Shown one piece after another: positions 25,246-33,011 of a stretch of 33,576 nucleotides of DNA (positions are counted from its first letter, which is position 1; each line of letters starts with the position of its first letter). The stretch is from Planctomycetota bacterium (lineage in GTDB: Bacteria; Planctomycetota; Phycisphaerae; UBA1845), in contig JAJRYY010000219.1 of assembly GCA_024275565.1 (NCBI GenBank), positions 1-33,576 on the forward strand, given 5' to 3'. The notes below the pieces were generated by a model that ran no database searches, was not told the origin of the DNA, and worked only from the letters and a program-made list of their open reading frames with translations. Position numbers and translations under genes: made by a program.

Positions 25246-26934
25246 ATGGAATCTGCATTATTTCAGGCGGTTTTGGTACAGGCGGATTTCCCTGTCCCTA
25301 ATACCTATATCAATTTGTTCAAGCTCGTTGGGGTGCTCCTGCTTTTTACGGGATGGGCACTTGGTTTCCAATGGTTGGACCGCGACACGGATATGGTGCA
25401 GACGAAGCGTGCGCGCTGGAATCTGATCGTGATGGTCGGTGGTATCGCGGGTCTAGTGATATTGTTCATGTTTCCGTGGTCTGGTGGATTGTTTTTCCTT
25501 GGGCTTGGATTTTTCAGTTTGTTATCCGGTGGATCGCTGATGGCGTATGTCGTTCATCGGAATGGTCGGGTTGTACCAGATCAGCGGGTGATGACGCTTG
25601 GGCATTTGAAGCGTCTGATCGCCCGTGACGATTCCGGAGCGACCGCCAAGCTTGATAAAGGTCAGCGGTTACATCTTTCTGACAGCGAGGAGAAGAGTGT
25701 CGATCTTCCCACGGACCGTGAGGAATATGAGCGTTATGCTGCGACGCAGGATTTTCTTTATGATGTGTTGTGGCGTCGTGCGTCGGACGTTGAGCTTGTG
25801 GTCGGTAAGGAAAAAGTGCGTGTTGTGTATCGGATTGATGGCGTTGCAGCGGATCGTTCTGAGGTACTGTCTGAAGACGACGGCGAGCGTGTGTTGGGCT
25901 ATTTGAAGATGCTGGGTGGCCTGAATCCGGAGGAGGTTCGTCGCCCGCAGGATGGGAAGATTTTTTCTGCCCTGCTTGCCGAGGTGGATCTGAACCGGAT
26001 TGTTGTCCAGACATCGGGATCGACCGCAGGGGAGCGGATGCGTCTAAAGGTTATTCGCCCGGCTTCGAAGATGCGTCTTGATGATCTGGGTTTTCACCCC
26101 AGGCGTCTTGAGAAGTTGACGCAATTGATTGGTGAGCAAGTCGGGATGGTCCTGGTTTCCGGGCCCAGGGGTAGCGGTGTGACGACGACGCAGTATGCGA
26201 TTTTGCGGTCTCACGATGCGTTTATGACGAACATCCATGTCCTTGAGAAGAGGCCGCTTTACGAGTTGGATAATATTACGCAAGCGACGCACGTCCCTGG
26301 GGCAGAAGATTCAATCAGCTATGCCCGTCAGCTTCAAAGTGTGTTGCGTCGCGAGCCGGATATTGTTGGTATCGGGGAGTGTGAGGATCGGGAGACGGCG
26401 CAGATTGCGCTGCGGGCTGGGGGTAGCGATCGTAAGATTTATCTGTCGATTGAAGGGAAGAGCTGTTTTGATGCGTTGTCGCGACTGATGAGCCTAGCCG
26501 AAGATAACCAGATGGTGGGTGGGGCGATCAAGGGTGTTTTGAATCAGCGTCTGGTGCGGAAGCTGTGTGGATCCTGTCGCCAGACGTTTAAGCCGGATGA
26601 AAATCTCCTTCGCAAAGCGAACCTGCCTGCGAACAAGATTGAAAATTTCTATCGTCCCCCGACCGAACCGGTATTTGATCGCAAGGGGCGTGAAATTGTC
26701 TGTCAGACCTGCCAGGGTAGCGGTTATCTTGGGCGGACTGGTGTGCTTGAGTTGATGATCGTGGATGAGGCGATTGCTCAGTTGATCTCAGAAGGTGCGC
26801 CGATCAAGCAGATTAAGGCGCTGGCCCGGAAGAACAGGATGTATTATCTCCAGGAAGAGGGGCTGATGAAGGTGATCGATGGAACGACGAGTCTGGATGA
26901 GATTATCCGGGGGCTTCGGGTAGATAGTAAGTAG
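25246..26934 (+). CDS. membrane-anchored GspE/PilB homologue with degenerate ATPase motifs
   Basis: 562 aa from ATG 25246 (a TTG at 25213 is possible). Three hydrophobic helices open the protein: LFKLVGVLLLFTGWALGF (24-41), LIVMVGGIAGLVILFMF (60-76) and GLFFLGLGFFSLLSGGSLMA (81-100). Such anchors are foreign to soluble GspE/PilB motors. The rest aligns with the GspE fold, including RRPQDGKIF-like EEVRRPQDGK and the zinc site C441-x2-C444 / C486-x2-C489. Yet Walker A reads GPRGSGVTTT with Val312 where Lys is invariant. The Asp box reads VLEKRPLYE, Walker B reads EPDIVGIGECED and the His box reads YLSIEGKS. It is therefore probably not a working ATPase. It follows the intact PilT-like gene and could be its membrane receptor or adaptor. 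Confidence 0.85.
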   Translation: MESALFQAVLVQADFPVPNTYINLFKLVGVLLLFTGWALGFQWLDRDTDMVQTKRARWNLIVMVGGIAGLVILFMFPWSGGLFFLGLGFFSLLSGGSLMAYVVHRNGRVVPDQRVMTLGHLKRLIARDDSGATAKLDKGQRLHLSDSEEKSVDLPTDREEYERYAATQDFLYDVLWRRASDVELVVGKEKVRVVYRIDGVAADRSEVLSEDDGERVLGYLKMLGGLNPEEVRRPQDGKIFSALLAEVDLNRIVVQTSGSTAGERMRLKVIRPASKMRLDDLGFHPRRLEKLTQLIGEQVGMVLVSGPRGSGVTTTQYAILRSHDAFMTNIHVLEKRPLYELDNITQATHVPGAEDSISYARQLQSVLRREPDIVGIGECEDRETAQIALRAGGSDRKIYLSIEGKSCFDALSRLMSLAEDNQMVGGAIKGVLNQRLVRKLCGSCRQTFKPDENLLRKANLPANKIENFYRPPTEPVFDRKGREIVCQTCQGSGYLGRTGVLELMIVDEAIAQLISEGAPIKQIKALARKNRMYYLQEEGLMKVIDGTTSLDEIIRGLRVDSK

Positions 26935-26975
26935 GTCGAGAGCAGATAGTCTGTTGTTGTCTGGAGTTAATTGTC

Positions 26976-28688
26976 ATGTGGTTGTCCTTGTTTTTGATCA
27001 TCATGATCGGCGCCATTGCGTACATGCAGATGCTGCACGGCCTGTTCAGTGCGCTCATCATGTGCGTGCTGAGTCTGTTATGCAGCGCGTTTGCGTTGTA
27101 CATGTATGAGTGGGTTGCGTATTCGTTCCTGGCCGGTCCTCTGGGTGATGTTGCACTGCCTGTGTCTCTGATGGCTACTTTTCTGGTCCCGCTGGTTGCT
27201 CTCAGGTTGAGTATGGATGCGTTGGTGATCAGGTCGGGCATGATGCCCATGGTGATCGATCGCTCTCTGGGTGCTGTGCTTGGCGTGGTGACTGCTTTTA
27301 CGGTGACTGGGATGCTGGCGCTTGCGATTCAGATGGTCCCGTTTGGCGGTACCATACTTGGTTATCAGGCATTGGACCCGGAGACCGGTGAACATAACAG
27401 TCTTTGGCTTTCTCCGGATCGGTTCGTGGTGGCGATGGTGAGCGGGTTTTCTGACGGTGTGTTCAGCGGGTCGCGGCGGATGAGTCTGGACCATCCGGAT
27501 CTTGTCGGTGAGGTTGTCGATCAGCGGGCTGGGAGTGGGAGTGTTCTTCATGTCGCGCCGGCTGATTCTGTGAATCTGGTGGATGTGGAACGGCTGGATT
27601 ATATCTTCGATAAAACCAAGGCTGGCAACCGTCGTGATTCCAAGATCGACTACAAACGCGTGAAGCCTTCAGACGGGAACCAGTGGTATCTTGTGCGGTT
27701 GAATTTTACGAAAGAAGCGAAGGATGAAGATGGTCGTTTGCGGTTCAGCCGGGGGCAGATTCGACTGGTTGGCAGAGATTCGCCAGACGAAGCACCTCGG
27801 AATTATCTGCCCGTTGCCATGAACGATAATGATGATCCGAAGTATGCAGTGCGGATCAAGGACGGGAAGCTTTACACGGATGCGACGGACCAGGTTAGTC
27901 TTGTATTTGGAGTGCCCGAGCGATTTTCGCCGATGTTCCTCGAGTACAAGACCGGGGCACGCATTGATATGACGGGTCAAAGCGCGGGGGAGGGTACGGG
28001 TTCATCACCGCCCATGGATGAAGACGGGTCTTCTGCGTCCGGTTCGTCGTCGTCCGGGTCCGGTAATTCTACACTGGTTGATTCGGAACCGTCCAAGCTG
28101 TCAGGTGGTCGGGTCAGCGGCGTGCGTGCGAGTGCCGGACGCCATAAGTTTAGTAACGCATTGCCGACGACGATGACTTCCTATCAGAAGTTCGATCTTG
28201 AACTGAAGCAGGGGAAATTTGCCAACGGACATGTGTTTGGCAAAACGGAGGACCAGGAGCAGGGGTCTGGGACGTCCATCAGCGAGTTCGATGTACCTTC
28301 CGATAAACGGATGTTTCAACTCGACGTGAAAAAGCTTCGCGCTGGAAGTACTCTCGGGAAGGCTTTGAATTTCGCGGTCAAGACCGTCAAGAACTATCAG
28401 GTGACCGATTCAGACGGAAATGTTTATCCAGTTTCGGGTCAGTTTGCAGTGGTAGATGCTGATGGTGAGGAGGTCATCGAGATTCAGTATTTTCCCGAAT
28501 CGGTCGCGACGCTGAATCGTGGCGGTATCCGGGATTTCCGCCTCATCAAGGATCGCCATATGAAGTCGAATTATCGGCTTGTGTATCTTTTTCTGGTGAG
28601 CCCTGGTGCAGAGCTTGTTGAATTCAGCGTCGGTCGAGGTAAGCGCACCACCGACCTCCGTCGCGAGAATCTGGTCGCACCACGCTGA
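26976..28688 (+). CDS. CvpA-like membrane protein with large C-terminal domain
   Basis: A 570-aa protein from ATG 26976, behind CTGGAG. Residues 1-130 hold four hydrophobic segments with the CvpA-like pattern VIDRSLGAVLGVVTAFTVTG (93-112). The remaining 440 residues are hydrophilic, with beta-rich stretches (YLVRLNFTKEA, MFQLDVKKL, NYRLVYLFLVSPGAE), and probably face one side of the membrane. A Ser/Gly-rich acidic linker lies near 330-370. The C-terminal domain is not one I recognise; the phrase NYRLVYLFLVSPGAELVEFS suggests a DUF4352-like or Ig-like beta domain, but this is a guess. CvpA homologues are linked to colicin V export in E. coli. It directly follows the pseudo-GspE gene, so a shared envelope function is plausible. 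Confidence 0.65.
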   Translation: MWLSLFLIIMIGAIAYMQMLHGLFSALIMCVLSLLCSAFALYMYEWVAYSFLAGPLGDVALPVSLMATFLVPLVALRLSMDALVIRSGMMPMVIDRSLGAVLGVVTAFTVTGMLALAIQMVPFGGTILGYQALDPETGEHNSLWLSPDRFVVAMVSGFSDGVFSGSRRMSLDHPDLVGEVVDQRAGSGSVLHVAPADSVNLVDVERLDYIFDKTKAGNRRDSKIDYKRVKPSDGNQWYLVRLNFTKEAKDEDGRLRFSRGQIRLVGRDSPDEAPRNYLPVAMNDNDDPKYAVRIKDGKLYTDATDQVSLVFGVPERFSPMFLEYKTGARIDMTGQSAGEGTGSSPPMDEDGSSASGSSSSGSGNSTLVDSEPSKLSGGRVSGVRASAGRHKFSNALPTTMTSYQKFDLELKQGKFANGHVFGKTEDQEQGSGTSISEFDVPSDKRMFQLDVKKLRAGSTLGKALNFAVKTVKNYQVTDSDGNVYPVSGQFAVVDADGEEVIEIQYFPESVATLNRGGIRDFRLIKDRHMKSNYRLVYLFLVSPGAELVEFSVGRGKRTTDLRRENLVAPR

Positions 28689-28737
28689 TTGATGATGTCA
28701 TCCCCGAAGCTGATCCTGGATACCATACCATAAGCTA

Positions 28738-28802
28738 CAATCGGAAGCTGCGAACGGTGGCTGCGGTCGGAAGCTGCAATCGGAAGCTGTGATCGTAAGC
28801 TC
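28738..28802. repeat. 13-bp tandem repeat, five imperfect copies
   Basis: Units are CAATCGGAAGCTG (twice, identical), CGGTCGGAAGCTG, CGAACGGTGGCTG and TGATCGTAAGCTC, in uninterrupted array. It lies after the CvpA-like gene and before the converging DUF420 gene; related GGAAGC words continue to about 28830. Confidence 0.85.
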
Positions 28803-28945
28803 TGATGTGGAAGCCGATCGTTAGGAAGCACTGATGTGGCAGCACTGATGGTCGCGCCGGTCGGTGTTCTTTCGCGTTTGGGTTGCGGCTGATGGGTTGT
28901 TGCCGGCATTTCTGACTTATTGTCTGAATTATGTCTGACTTGTGT

Positions 28946-29374
28946 TCACATTTCCGGTGGAAACCACTGATACAGCATCATATAGACGAGTACGCCTGTC
29001 ACGCTGACGTACATCCATATAGGCCAGGTCCATCGGGCGATGCGGCGGTGACGTTCAAACTGCGATCGCAGGGCGCGGTAGAATGTGATGAATACCAGTG
29101 GGACGACGGCGGCTGCCAGGATGACGTGGGTGATGAGGATTGAGAAATAGATGTATTTCGCAGGTCCGTCGTGTGTGAATCTGGTCGATCCGTGTAGCGC
29201 GTGGTACACGAGGTAGCTTGTGAGAAACACGGTAGAGACGCACAGGGCTGCGATCATGCATATTTTGTGATGTCGCACGTTCTCGCGCCGGATGAACACA
29301 TAGCCAGCCAGAAGAAGTAATGCCGAAAGTCCATTTAGAGATGCGTTTATGGCTGGGAGGTCGGCTGTTGTAAT
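28946..29374 (-). CDS. DUF420 membrane protein (cytochrome oxidase assembly), non-canonical start
   Basis: A small integral membrane protein of about 142 aa. The first canonical start in this frame is GTG 29299, but that would discard a clear first helix, AINASLNGLSALLLLAGYVF, which is in frame upstream and typical of DUF420. Reading back, the frame reaches the sco1 stop. There AAGGAG sits four bases before a CTG (29377) and seven before an ATT (29374), and the bases TGATT join the sco1 stop to the ATT. I therefore place the start at ATT 29374. Further helices are KICMIAALCVSTVFLTSYLV, YFSILITHVILAAAVVPLVF and IWMYVSVTGVLVYMML, with conserved His (YHALHGS, THVIL). DUF420 relatives (CtaM/YozB) assist oxidase biogenesis, which fits sco1 next door. 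Confidence 0.8.
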   Translation of the reverse strand: MTTADLPAINASLNGLSALLLLAGYVFIRRENVRHHKICMIAALCVSTVFLTSYLVYHALHGSTRFTHDGPAKYIYFSILITHVILAAAVVPLVFITFYRALRSQFERHRRIARWTWPIWMYVSVTGVLVYMMLYQWFPPEM

Positions 29375-30120
29375 CAGTTCGCTCCTTGCTTGACGAGCTT
29401 TTGGATGTCGCTGACGAGCTTGGTGATTTCGGCGGGTTCCCTGCCGTCGTAGTAGCCGCGAATGCGTCCCTTCCGGTCAACGAGTACGAATTTTGTGCTG
29501 TGTATGATCATATGCTCGTAATCTTCCTTGGACTGATCCTCAAGTCCCAGCATGAAATTCTTGATACACAGGTCATAAATGCGTGTACGGTTGCCTGTGA
29601 GGAATATCCAGCTATTCGTGTTGGCCCCATAGCTTGCAGCGTACTTCGCCAGGACATCTGCGGTATCGTATTCAGGATCGACGGTGAAGGTGACAAATCG
29701 AAGATCGTCAATGCCACCCAGCACACTATGCAGCTCGGACATCTTCTGGGTCATGATCGGGCAGGGGCCTGCGCACCGCGTAAAGATGAAGTCTGCCACC
29801 CAGATTTTGTCGCGGATGTCGAATCGGGTGAAGGGTGCTCCGGATTCGCGCTGTAGCGAAAAGTCTGGTATTTCCCCGTAAATCGGCAGATCAGCCTGCT
29901 GTGTGATGGATTTTGCCTCTTGCGCGATTTGACGAAATCCCATGACTGCAGTTGCGATGAAGGCAAAGATGAGCAGCGCGATCACCATGCCAGAACCGCC
30001 ATCCTGTATGGAATTGTGCTTCAGGATCGCCTTTTCATTCGAAGCCGTCAGATCACTCGGCGTCACTTCCTCAGATGTTGCTGCGTCCCTGTTGTGACGC
30101 GATTCGGTCTGTGATGACAC
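29374..30120 (-). CDS. SCO1/SenC copper chaperone for cytochrome oxidase
   Basis: A membrane-tethered thioredoxin-fold protein that delivers copper to, or reduces, the CuA site of oxidase subunit II. 248 aa from GTG 30120. An N-terminal cytoplasmic tail is followed by one helix (VIALLIFAFIATAVMGF, about 46-62). The SCO domain has FIFTRCAGPCPIM with copper ligands C116 and C120, VTFTVDPEYDT (144-153) and the third ligand H207 in IIHSTKFVLVD. It is translated just ahead of the DUF420 gene, whose start overlaps its stop. It diverges from coxB by about 380 bases and belongs functionally with the cox operon. Confidence 0.95.
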   Translation of the reverse strand: MSSQTESRHNRDAATSEEVTPSDLTASNEKAILKHNSIQDGGSGMVIALLIFAFIATAVMGFRQIAQEAKSITQQADLPIYGEIPDFSLQRESGAPFTRFDIRDKIWVADFIFTRCAGPCPIMTQKMSELHSVLGGIDDLRFVTFTVDPEYDTADVLAKYAASYGANTNSWIFLTGNRTRIYDLCIKNFMLGLEDQSKEDYEHMIIHSTKFVLVDRKGRIRGYYDGREPAEITKLVSDIQKLVKQGAN

Positions 30121-30503
30121 GGTGGATACCCCGCTACCCCATGGTTAAGCTGGTTGCTGATTTATTGGCACGTCGGCGAAGTGTACAGTATTGCCTTGGC
30201 AGGCGCAAGAACCTGAGACATGGAATTGTTCAATTTGGGTATGTGTTTTTTTCCTGCAAAACGCCGGTTACAGGGGGCGATTATGCGTCCGTCTGAAAAA
30301 CGGTACTTGACTAGGGGCGTATTTTGCCATATCCCATCGCACACGAATCTCGATGTCAGTACGACGTGTGGACTCTCGTTCGCGTCGTATGCGGCCTGAA
30401 GTGTCTTGCTGTGAAGTTTGGTATTGGTTTTGCGGGCTGAATCGAGATTGCAGTGGGCTGGATGATATCAATTTAATATTGCCTTTCTGGAGGCTAGTAG
30501 ACG
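30121..30503. other. divergent promoter region between sco1 and coxB
   Basis: About 380 bases without a supportable gene. A small palindrome (AATTG-TT-CAATT at 30224-30235) lies within it, and a possible coxB promoter is near its right end. I could not find a convincing sco1 promoter. Confidence 0.6.
30448..30477 (+). promoter_or_regulatory. possible coxB promoter
   Basis: TTGCAG (30448-30453), an 18-base spacer and TTTAAT (30472-30477, 5 of 6). The start would fall near 30484, just before the ribosome site GGAGG (30489-30493), ten bases ahead of the coxB ATG. The -35 is weak and the leader would be short. Confidence 0.35.
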
Positions 30504-31277
30504 ATGGCAGCTGATTATGGTTGGTGGATGCCGCCAGACATCTCGACGCATGGGCACGGCATCGATGGGCTGATCTCAGCGTTGCACTGGTTCATGGCTG
30601 TTCTTTTTGTGGGTTGGGGCATCTTTTTCACTTACTGCCTCGTCCGGTTTCGCGTAGGACGTACCCCCCGTGCGACGTATGAACTCCCGAAGGGCAAGAT
30701 GTCCAAATATGCGGAGGTTGTCGTCGTGTTATTCGAGGTGTTTCTACTGCTGGGGATGTCGATTCCGGCGTGGGACGAAATCAAGAACGATATGCCCGAC
30801 GAGGAGAATGCGTTTAAGGTGCGCGTGGTGGCTGAGCAGTATGCCTGGAACATCCATTATCCTGGTCCGGATGGTGTTTTCGGTACGACAGCCCCTGAGT
30901 TAATCGACTCAGAGAACCTGATTGGTCTGGATCCTGACGATCCTGATGGAAGTGATGATTTTGTGGCGATCAACCAGCTTCATGTTCCGGTTGGCGAGAC
31001 CGTGTTGCTGCAATTAAGCTCGAAAGACGTGATACATAGTTTTTGGATTCCGGTGCTCCGTGTGAAGCAGGATGTGATCCCGGGCATGGTGTTCCCGATG
31101 TGGTTCACGACAAAGCCTGATACCAACGGTACTTATCAGATGGCCTGTGCCCAGCTTTGCGGGAACAACCACTACAAGATGTACGGGGATGTCGTGGTTG
31201 AGACGCAGGAGAAGTTTGACGAGTGGTACGCCTACATGACCGAGGACGACGACGGCGAAGAGGAAGAGGACGAGTAA
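30504..31277 (+). CDS. coxB: cytochrome c oxidase subunit II
   Basis: Carries the CuA centre that accepts electrons from cytochrome c. 257 aa from ATG 30504. Two membrane helices near 25-45 and 70-88 (WFMAVLFVGWGIFFTYCLV and VVVVLFEVFLLLGMSI) precede a periplasmic cupredoxin domain. CuA ligands are H178 (VIHSFWIP), C215, C219, H223 and M226 in CAQLCGNNHYKM; Gln217 stands where many homologues have Glu. An acidic insertion (DSENLIGLDPDDPDGSDDF, 135-153) and an acidic tail (EDDDGEEEEDE) are notable. No signal peptide and no fused haem c domain are present. The stop codon is directly followed by the coxA ATG. Confidence 0.95.
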   Translation: MAADYGWWMPPDISTHGHGIDGLISALHWFMAVLFVGWGIFFTYCLVRFRVGRTPRATYELPKGKMSKYAEVVVVLFEVFLLLGMSIPAWDEIKNDMPDEENAFKVRVVAEQYAWNIHYPGPDGVFGTTAPELIDSENLIGLDPDDPDGSDDFVAINQLHVPVGETVLLQLSSKDVIHSFWIPVLRVKQDVIPGMVFPMWFTTKPDTNGTYQMACAQLCGNNHYKMYGDVVVETQEKFDEWYAYMTEDDDGEEEEDE

Positions 31278-32999
31278 ATGAGTGACGAGCATCATCACCA
31301 GGAATTGGGCTTCATCCAGAAGTATGTTTTTTCGGTGGACCATAAGGTTATCGGGATACAGTACGCTGTCACGTCGCTGATTTTCCTGCTGTTCGGGTTT
31401 ACTTTGATGATGGTTATGCGGGCGCAGCTTGCGTACCCGAATGGCGATTTTGGGATCATCGGAAAAATCTTCGGGCGCGGCGTTGAAAGTGGCGTGATGC
31501 TGCCCGAGTTTTACAACATGCTGGGTGCGATGCACGGGACGGTCATGATCTTCCTGGGTGTGGTACCGCTTGCGGTTGGCGGGTTTGGAAACTATGTCCT
31601 TCCGCTGCAGATCGGTGCTCCGGACATGGCGTTCCCGAAGTTGAACATGGCCAGCTACTGGTCCTTCCTGGTCGGCGGCATCATCATGATTGCCAGCTTT
31701 TTCACGCCTGAAGGACCGGCCCAGTCCGGGTGGACTTCCTATCCGCCGCTCTCAGATATTAACCCTGGTCAGACGATCTGGCTTTTGGGCATGGTCTTTC
31801 TGATTACGTCATCTCTGCTTGGTTCGGTGAATTTCATCGTGACGACGATTCAGCTTCGGGCTGAGGGTTTGAGTTTCTTCCGTCTGCCCTTTTTCGTATG
31901 GGCGCAGCTGGTGACGTCGTTCCTGCTGCTGCTGGCGTTTCCGCCTCTGGAAGCTGCTGCGGTCCTTCAGCTGATGGACCGTCTTGCTGGGACGAGCTTT
32001 TTCCTGCCGAGTGGTCTGGTCGTTGGTGGGAACATGCTGGATGTGGCGGGTGGTGGAAACCCATTGCTCTGGCAGCATCTGTTCTGGTTCCTCGCCCATC
32101 CTGAGGTCTACGTTCTGATTCTCCCAGCGATGGGAATTGTCTCTGAGATCATCGCCAACAACACGCGTAAACCGCTCTGGGGCTATAAGTCTCTGGTTTA
32201 TGCAACCGTATTCCTTGGATTCATGTCGTTTATTGTTTGGGCGCACCACATGTTCCTGACGGGCATGGGTTCGACGATGAGCAATTTCTTCCAGACCACG
32301 ACGATGATTATCTCGGTTCCTTCGGTGGTGATTCTGACCGCGCTGATTATCAGTCTCTGGGGTGCGTCGATTCGCTTTACGGTCCCGATGCTGTTTGCCC
32401 TCGCGTTCCTGCCGATGTTCGCCATTGGCGGGTTGACGGGTCTGCCGCTTGGACTGGCGGCTTCCGATATTCATCTTCACGACACTTACTACGTCATCGG
32501 TCACTTCCACTATGTGGTCGCGCCCGGGACGATCATGGCTTTGTTCGCGGGTATCTATTACTGGTATCCAAAAGCAACCGGTCGCTTCATGAACAAACTT
32601 CTCGGGCATATGCATTTCTGGGGAACGTTTATCTTCATGAATGGCGTGTTCATGCCCATGTTCCTGCAGGGAATGGCGGGTGTGTCCCGTCGATTGTATG
32701 ACCAGACTGGTTACCTGCACGGGGAGGCCGTTCAGGACCTGACGATTGCGTCGAGCTGGTCTGCCTGGCTGCTCGGGGTCGCTCAGATTCCGTTTATCAT
32801 CAATTTCTTCCTGAGCATCAAAGCCGGCAAGAAGACCGATAACAATCCCTGGCAGGCTACGACGCTGGAATGGTCCGCACCGTCGCCTCCGCCACATGGT
32901 AATTTTCTGACCGAACCGGTGGTCTATCGTGGACCCTACGAATACAGCGTTCCTGGCGCGAGCGAGGATTTCAGCCCCCAGATCAATAAGAACGCATAG
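31278..32999 (+). CDS. coxA: cytochrome c oxidase subunit I
   Basis: The catalytic haem-copper subunit that reduces oxygen and pumps protons, with twelve membrane helices; 573 aa. Its ATG immediately follows the coxB stop. Visible ligands and motifs are the haem a His in MLGAMHGTVMIFLGV, and HPEVY with the CuB His, the cross-linked Tyr and the D-channel Glu (A1-type). Further on are the CuB His pair in VWAHHMFLTGMGS and the haem ligands in HDTYYVIGHFHYV. The residue before HPEVY is Ala (WFLAHPEVY), where Gly is common. Pathway partners are CoxB upstream and CoxC downstream. Confidence 0.98.
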   Translation: MSDEHHHQELGFIQKYVFSVDHKVIGIQYAVTSLIFLLFGFTLMMVMRAQLAYPNGDFGIIGKIFGRGVESGVMLPEFYNMLGAMHGTVMIFLGVVPLAVGGFGNYVLPLQIGAPDMAFPKLNMASYWSFLVGGIIMIASFFTPEGPAQSGWTSYPPLSDINPGQTIWLLGMVFLITSSLLGSVNFIVTTIQLRAEGLSFFRLPFFVWAQLVTSFLLLLAFPPLEAAAVLQLMDRLAGTSFFLPSGLVVGGNMLDVAGGGNPLLWQHLFWFLAHPEVYVLILPAMGIVSEIIANNTRKPLWGYKSLVYATVFLGFMSFIVWAHHMFLTGMGSTMSNFFQTTTMIISVPSVVILTALIISLWGASIRFTVPMLFALAFLPMFAIGGLTGLPLGLAASDIHLHDTYYVIGHFHYVVAPGTIMALFAGIYYWYPKATGRFMNKLLGHMHFWGTFIFMNGVFMPMFLQGMAGVSRRLYDQTGYLHGEAVQDLTIASSWSAWLLGVAQIPFIINFFLSIKAGKKTDNNPWQATTLEWSAPSPPPHGNFLTEPVVYRGPYEYSVPGASEDFSPQINKNA

Positions 33000-33011
33000 G
33001 AGATCGACAGC

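Noticed and set aside
31809..32897. 362-codon minus-strand frame opposite coxA
   Set aside because: Antisense shadow rich in Arg, His and Gln over a clear subunit I gene.
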